Positions 22,528 through 26,134 of a stretch of 26,134 bases of DNA are shown piece by piece. The stretch covers positions 1-26,134 of the forward strand of contig JAUNRP010000004.1 of NCBI GenBank assembly GCA_030544165.1. The letters run 5' to 3'. A program made the position numbers and the translations under genes. The notes below the pieces were generated by a model that saw nothing but the letters and a program-made list of their open reading frames with translations, searched no databases and was not told the origin of the DNA. The number at the start of each line of letters is the position of its first letter. Position 1 is the first letter of the stretch. This stretch comes from a bacterium (lineage in GTDB: Bacteria > Actinomycetota > Actinomycetes > Actinomycetales > Actinomycetaceae).

Positions 22528-25500
22528 TCACACCCGCTCGAGGCGCTGCGAGATCACCTCGGTCACGCCGTCCCGCATGGTCACGCCGTACAGCGCGTCC
22601 GCCACCTCCATGGTGCGCTTCTGGTGGGTGACCACGATGATCTGCGAGTCCTCCTGGAGCTCGCGGAAGATCTCGAGGAGGCGCCCCAGGTTGGTGTCAT
22701 CGAGCGCCGCCTCCACCTCGTCCATCACGTAGAACGGTGAGGGGCGGGCCTTGAAGATCGCCACCAACAGTGCCACGGCGGTCAGCGAGCGCTCTCCGCC
22801 CGAGAGGAGCGAGAGCCTCTTGACCTTCTTGCCCGCGGGGCGGGCCTCGATCTCGATCCCGGTGGTAAGCATGTTCTCCGGGTCCGTGAGCACCAGCGCG
22901 CCCTCGCCGCCGGGGAAGAGCCGGGAGAAGACCTGCTCGAACTGCGCCGCCGTGTCCGCGAATGCCTCGGTGAACACCGTCTCCACGCGCTCATCGATCT
23001 CGCGGACGATCTCCATGAGGTCGGTGCGCGATTTCCGCAGGTCTGCGAGCTGGTCGGTGAGGTACTGGTGCCGCTCGGCGAGCGCGGCGTGTTCCTCGAG
23101 CGCGAGCGGGTTGACCTTGCCGAGCCGCTCCAGGTCCCTGCTGGCCTTGGCGAGCCGCTTCTCCTGCTCCTCCCGCACGTAGGGCACCGGATCCGGGGCT
23201 TCCTCGCCGCCGGCCACGAACACGGGGACCAACTGGTGGGGCCCGTACTCCTCCACGAGCACCTCGGGATCGAGGCCGAGCTCGGCCACCGACTTCTCCT
23301 CGTAACCCTCGATCCGCAGCCGGTGCTCGGCGCGCGCCACCTCGTCGCGGTGGGCCGCATCCGTGAGCCGCGAGAGTTCGGTGCCCAGTTCGTCCAGGCG
23401 CGCCCTCGCCTGCGAGATCACGGAGGTGTGGGCCTCGCGCTCCTGATCGCTCGCCGCGCGCGCATCGGCCGCCTGCTCCAGGGAGACCTCCACGGCCGCG
23501 AGAGCCTCCTCGGCCCGGGCACGCGTCTCAGCCGCCACGGTGGCCTGGCGGTGCCTCCGGCGCTCCCGCTCCTCGGCCCGCCGCCGCGCCGCCCGCTCCG
23601 CATCCGCCGCCGCCTGCAGCGAGGCTGCGCGCCCGGCGATCGCCGCCACCCGCTCCTCCACCGTGCGCAGGTGCAGGCGCGCGTCCGTCTCACTCTTCCG
23701 CGCTTCCCTGGCGACGGCGGAGGCTGCGTCCCGTCCCCCACTCGCCTCCCGCAGGTCTGCTTCTGCCACCTCCGGTTCGCGGGAGGCGATCTCCAGCCGC
23801 TCCACGAGGGCGGCGAGTTCGCGCTCGTGCTCGGTCAGCTCACCCTCGAGGCGCTCGATCACGGGAACGGCCCGCTCCGCCTCGGCATGCGCACTGCGGA
23901 TCGCGGAGGCGAGTTGCCCCAGCCGCTCGGTGCTGGCCGCGAACGCCGCGTCCGAGGAGTGCAGTTCTGCCAGGGTCTCTGCGGCCTTCTCCCGGGCGGC
24001 GGCCACGCGCTCCGCAACGGGTCCCGCCTCGAATCGCACCGCCTCCAGATCGAGGGTGGCCTGGTCCACCTCGCGGGCGGCCTCGTCGGCCGCAGCCTGG
24101 AGGGCGAACACCGAGGATCCCTCCTCCCCGCTCCCGCCGATCGCGTGGGTGGAGGCGAGCAGGTCCCCGGCGCGGGTGGCCGCGATGAGTTCCGGGTTCG
24201 ACTCCACCACGGCGCGGGCCTCGGTCAGGTCCTCCGCCAGCACCACTGCCGCGAGGAGGCGCGTCACGGCCGCCAATGTCGCGGCGTCGTCGGAGGAGAG
24301 GGAGGAGACGGCGGAGGTGAGGCCGGAGGGAATGGCGGGCAGCGGGGAGGCGGCCGCGCCCACCACGAGGCGGACGGTGCCACTCTCCCCCTCGCGGGCG
24401 GCGCGCAGGGCATCGACGGCGGCGCCCGGGTCGGTGGCGATCGCGGCGTCCGCCCACGGGCCGAGCGCGGCGGCGATGGCCTCGTCCCAGCCCCCGGAAA
24501 CGTGGAGGCGCTCGGGGAGGGTGCCCTCGATGCCGGTGGCGCCGGAGGTGGCGAGCTCGGCCGTGGCGTCCGTGCGCCTCAGGGAGAGCGCGAGGGTCTC
24601 GGCGCGGGTGGTGGCGGTGGAGAGGCGCTGGCGGATCTCGCGCTCCCGCTCGGTGAGGGCCGACTCCGCCTCGAGCGCCTCGGCGAGTTCGGCCTCGGCG
24701 GCCTCGTGGGCGGCGTCCAGGTCCTCCTCGCCGGTCTCGGCTCCCGCCACCTCCTGCTCGAGGCGGGAGAAGTCCAGCTCGGACTTCTCCGCGCGGGCGC
24801 GGGCCTGCTCGAGGGACTCGCGGGCGCGGCCGAGCTCGGCCTGAGCGGCCTCCAGGCGGGAGCGGCGGGTGGAGACCTGGCCGGTGAGCCGGGCGAGGCC
24901 CTCGCGCCGGTCCGCGACGCCGCGGTGGACGGCGGCGAGCGCGTGTTCGGCGGCGCGCTCGGCTTCCTCGGCGGCGGTGCGGGCGGCCACCACCTCATCG
25001 AGCGCGGCCTGGGCGGCCTCGGCCTCGCCGCGGAGGGTGGCCTCCTCCTCGCGGGCGGCGGCGGCGCGGGCATCGAGCTCCTCGGGGTCATCCCCCTGGC
25101 GCGGGGTGATGGGGGCGCCGAGGTGGCGGACCCGTTCGGCCGCGAGCTGGGCGAGCGAGGTGAAGCGCTCCCTCAGGCTGGTGAGCTCGTAGAAGGCGTC
25201 CGTGGCCTCGCGCAGGCGCGGGGCGAGTTCGGCGGCGGCCCGCTCCGCATCCGCGAGGGTGCGGCGGTGCTCATCGATCTGCTCCTCCACCTCGGCCTTG
25301 CGGCCCTGGATCGCGTCCTCGTCCGCGCGGTCCGCGGCGAGCCTCGCCTGCGCCTGGACCAGATCATCCGCGAGGAGGCGGGCGCGGGCATCACGCACAT
25401 CGGACTGAATGATCGCCGCGCGGCGGGCCACATCCGCCTGGCGGGCGAGAGGGCCGAGTTGGCGGCGGATCTCCGCGGAGAGGTCCGTGATGCGCTGGAG

Positions 25501-26061
25501 GTTGGCCTGCATCGAATCGAGCTTGCGGAGCGCCTTGTCCTTGCGGCGGCGGTGCTTGAGGACCCCGGCGGCCTCCTCGATGAAGCCGCGGCGGTCCTCG
25601 GGCGTGGCGGTGAGCACCGAATCGAGGCGCCCCTGGCCCACGATCACGTGCATCTCCCGGCCCATGCCGGTGTCCGAGAGCAGTTCCTGGATGTCCAGGA
25701 GCCGGCACGGGGTGCCGTTGATGGCGTACTCGGAGCCCCCGTTACGGAACAGGGTCCGGGAGATGGTGACCTCGGAGTACGCGATCGGGAGGGCGCCGTC
25801 GGAGTTGTCGATGGTGAGGGAGACCTCGGCGCGGCCCAGCGGCGGGCGGGAGGTGGTGCCGGCGAAGATGACGTCCGCCATGGAGCCGCCGCGCAGCGTC
25901 TTGGCGCCCTGCTCCCCCATCACCCAGGTGAGGGCGTCCACCACGTTGGACTTGCCGGAGCCGTTCGGCCCCACCACCGCCGTGATGCCGGGCTCGAAGT
26001 GGAGGGTGGTCGCGGACGCGAAGGACTTGAATCCTCGCAGCGTCAACGTCCTCAGGTGCAC
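22528..26061 (-). CDS. smc: Chromosome segregation protein SMC
   Basis: A 1177-residue condensin ATPase that, with ScpA and ScpB, extrudes DNA loops and helps chromosome segregation. It begins MHLRTLTLRGFKSFASATTL. Walker A is GPNGSGKSN (31-39). Long Ala/Glu/Arg-rich coiled coils (about 170-480 and 680-1000) flank a hinge region (about 500-660, with GIEGTLPERLHVSGGWDEAI). The C-terminal head carries LSGGERS (1086-1092) and VMDEVEAALDD (1112-1122, D1114/E1115), then VVTHQKRTME. Length is standard. The start is GTG 26061. The sequence just upstream reads TAGGGT, then six bases, then GTG, which may be a -10 giving a leaderless mRNA; AGGG could alternatively serve as a ribosome-binding site. Confidence 0.97.
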   Translation of the reverse strand: MHLRTLTLRGFKSFASATTLHFEPGITAVVGPNGSGKSNVVDALTWVMGEQGAKTLRGGSMADVIFAGTTSRPPLGRAEVSLTIDNSDGALPIAYSEVTISRTLFRNGGSEYAINGTPCRLLDIQELLSDTGMGREMHVIVGQGRLDSVLTATPEDRRGFIEEAAGVLKHRRRKDKALRKLDSMQANLQRITDLSAEIRRQLGPLARQADVARRAAIIQSDVRDARARLLADDLVQAQARLAADRADEDAIQGRKAEVEEQIDEHRRTLADAERAAAELAPRLREATDAFYELTSLRERFTSLAQLAAERVRHLGAPITPRQGDDPEELDARAAAAREEEATLRGEAEAAQAALDEVVAARTAAEEAERAAEHALAAVHRGVADRREGLARLTGQVSTRRSRLEAAQAELGRARESLEQARARAEKSELDFSRLEQEVAGAETGEEDLDAAHEAAEAELAEALEAESALTEREREIRQRLSTATTRAETLALSLRRTDATAELATSGATGIEGTLPERLHVSGGWDEAIAAALGPWADAAIATDPGAAVDALRAAREGESGTVRLVVGAAASPLPAIPSGLTSAVSSLSSDDAATLAAVTRLLAAVVLAEDLTEARAVVESNPELIAATRAGDLLASTHAIGGSGEEGSSVFALQAAADEAAREVDQATLDLEAVRFEAGPVAERVAAAREKAAETLAELHSSDAAFAASTERLGQLASAIRSAHAEAERAVPVIERLEGELTEHERELAALVERLEIASREPEVAEADLREASGGRDAASAVAREARKSETDARLHLRTVEERVAAIAGRAASLQAAADAERAARRRAEERERRRHRQATVAAETRARAEEALAAVEVSLEQAADARAASDQEREAHTSVISQARARLDELGTELSRLTDAAHRDEVARAEHRLRIEGYEEKSVAELGLDPEVLVEEYGPHQLVPVFVAGGEEAPDPVPYVREEQEKRLAKASRDLERLGKVNPLALEEHAALAERHQYLTDQLADLRKSRTDLMEIVREIDERVETVFTEAFADTAAQFEQVFSRLFPGGEGALVLTDPENMLTTGIEIEARPAGKKVKRLSLLSGGERSLTAVALLVAIFKARPSPFYVMDEVEAALDDTNLGRLLEIFRELQEDSQIIVVTHQKRTMEVADALYGVTMRDGVTEVISQRLERV

Positions 26062-26067
26062 GGAAAT

Positions 26068-26073
26068 ACCCTA
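26068..26073 (-). promoter_or_regulatory. Candidate -10 element giving leaderless smc mRNA
   Basis: TAGGGT (TANNNT class) on the minus strand ends 6 bases before the smc GTG. No clear -35 is visible in the very GC-rich sequence upstream. The same hexamer could instead be read as containing an AGGG ribosome-binding site. Confidence 0.4.
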
Positions 26074-26134
26074 GCGGGCCGTGGGCGGGACGCCGCGCAG
26101 CGCCGCGGCCGGGCGGTCAGGGGGCCGAGGGGCC

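Overview
The window is a very GC-rich stretch of chromosomal core genome from a high-GC Gram-positive actinobacterium, most likely Micrococcales or a relative. The gene order supports this: rpsB with a divergent M23 peptidase, then xerC, dprA, yifB/comM, yraN, an actinobacterial DUF2469 gene, rnhB, lepB, rplS, trmD, rimM, a KH protein and rpsP, followed by ffh, glnD-glnB-amtB, ftsY and smc. DUF2469 is essentially restricted to Actinobacteria, and the amtB-glnB-glnD block between ftsY and ffh is also typical of them. No tRNA, rRNA, CRISPR array, insertion sequence or prophage was seen. The genus cannot be fixed from sequence alone.

Layout, with almost everything on the minus strand so that transcription runs from high to low coordinates. 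26061-20928: smc, a small one-helix membrane protein and ftsY. 20747-17316: amtB, glnB and glnD, a nitrogen uptake and signalling operon behind a locally AT-rich promoter region. 17281-14613: ffh and a translationally coupled metal-dependent amidohydrolase. 14545-12673: a YtrA-type GntR regulator, an ABC ATPase and an ABC permease, each overlapping the next by ATGA, behind a long perfect inverted repeat. 12398-7645: the rpsP-KH-rimM-trmD-rplS ribosome operon, interrupted by a lipoprotein gene and carrying a TrmD-acetyltransferase fusion. 7569-1725: lepB, rnhB, DUF2469, yraN, yifB, dprA and xerC, tightly packed. 1238-1750: the only plus-strand gene, an M23 peptidase whose 3' end overlaps xerC. 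866-1: rpsB, running off the window edge before its stop codon.

How the genes work together: Ffh and FtsY form the SRP targeting route and LepB cleaves the exported products. RpsB, RpsP, RplS, RimM and TrmD serve ribosome and tRNA maturation. AmtB, GlnB and GlnD form the ammonium uptake and sensing module. DprA, ComM/YifB, XerC, RnhB, YraN and SMC concern DNA processing, recombination and chromosome organisation. Many junctions are start/stop overlaps (ATGA, GTGA, TGATG), which implies translational coupling.

I see no obvious new multi-gene defence or metabolic system. The items most worth a second look are the TrmD-GNAT fusion, the lipoprotein gene inserted in the rpsP-rimM operon with its own control signals, the small smc-ftsY membrane protein whose start codon lies in a perfect hairpin, the operator-promoter of the GntR/ABC operon, and a recurring -10-like hexamer exactly 6 nt before start codons that lack a Shine-Dalgarno sequence.
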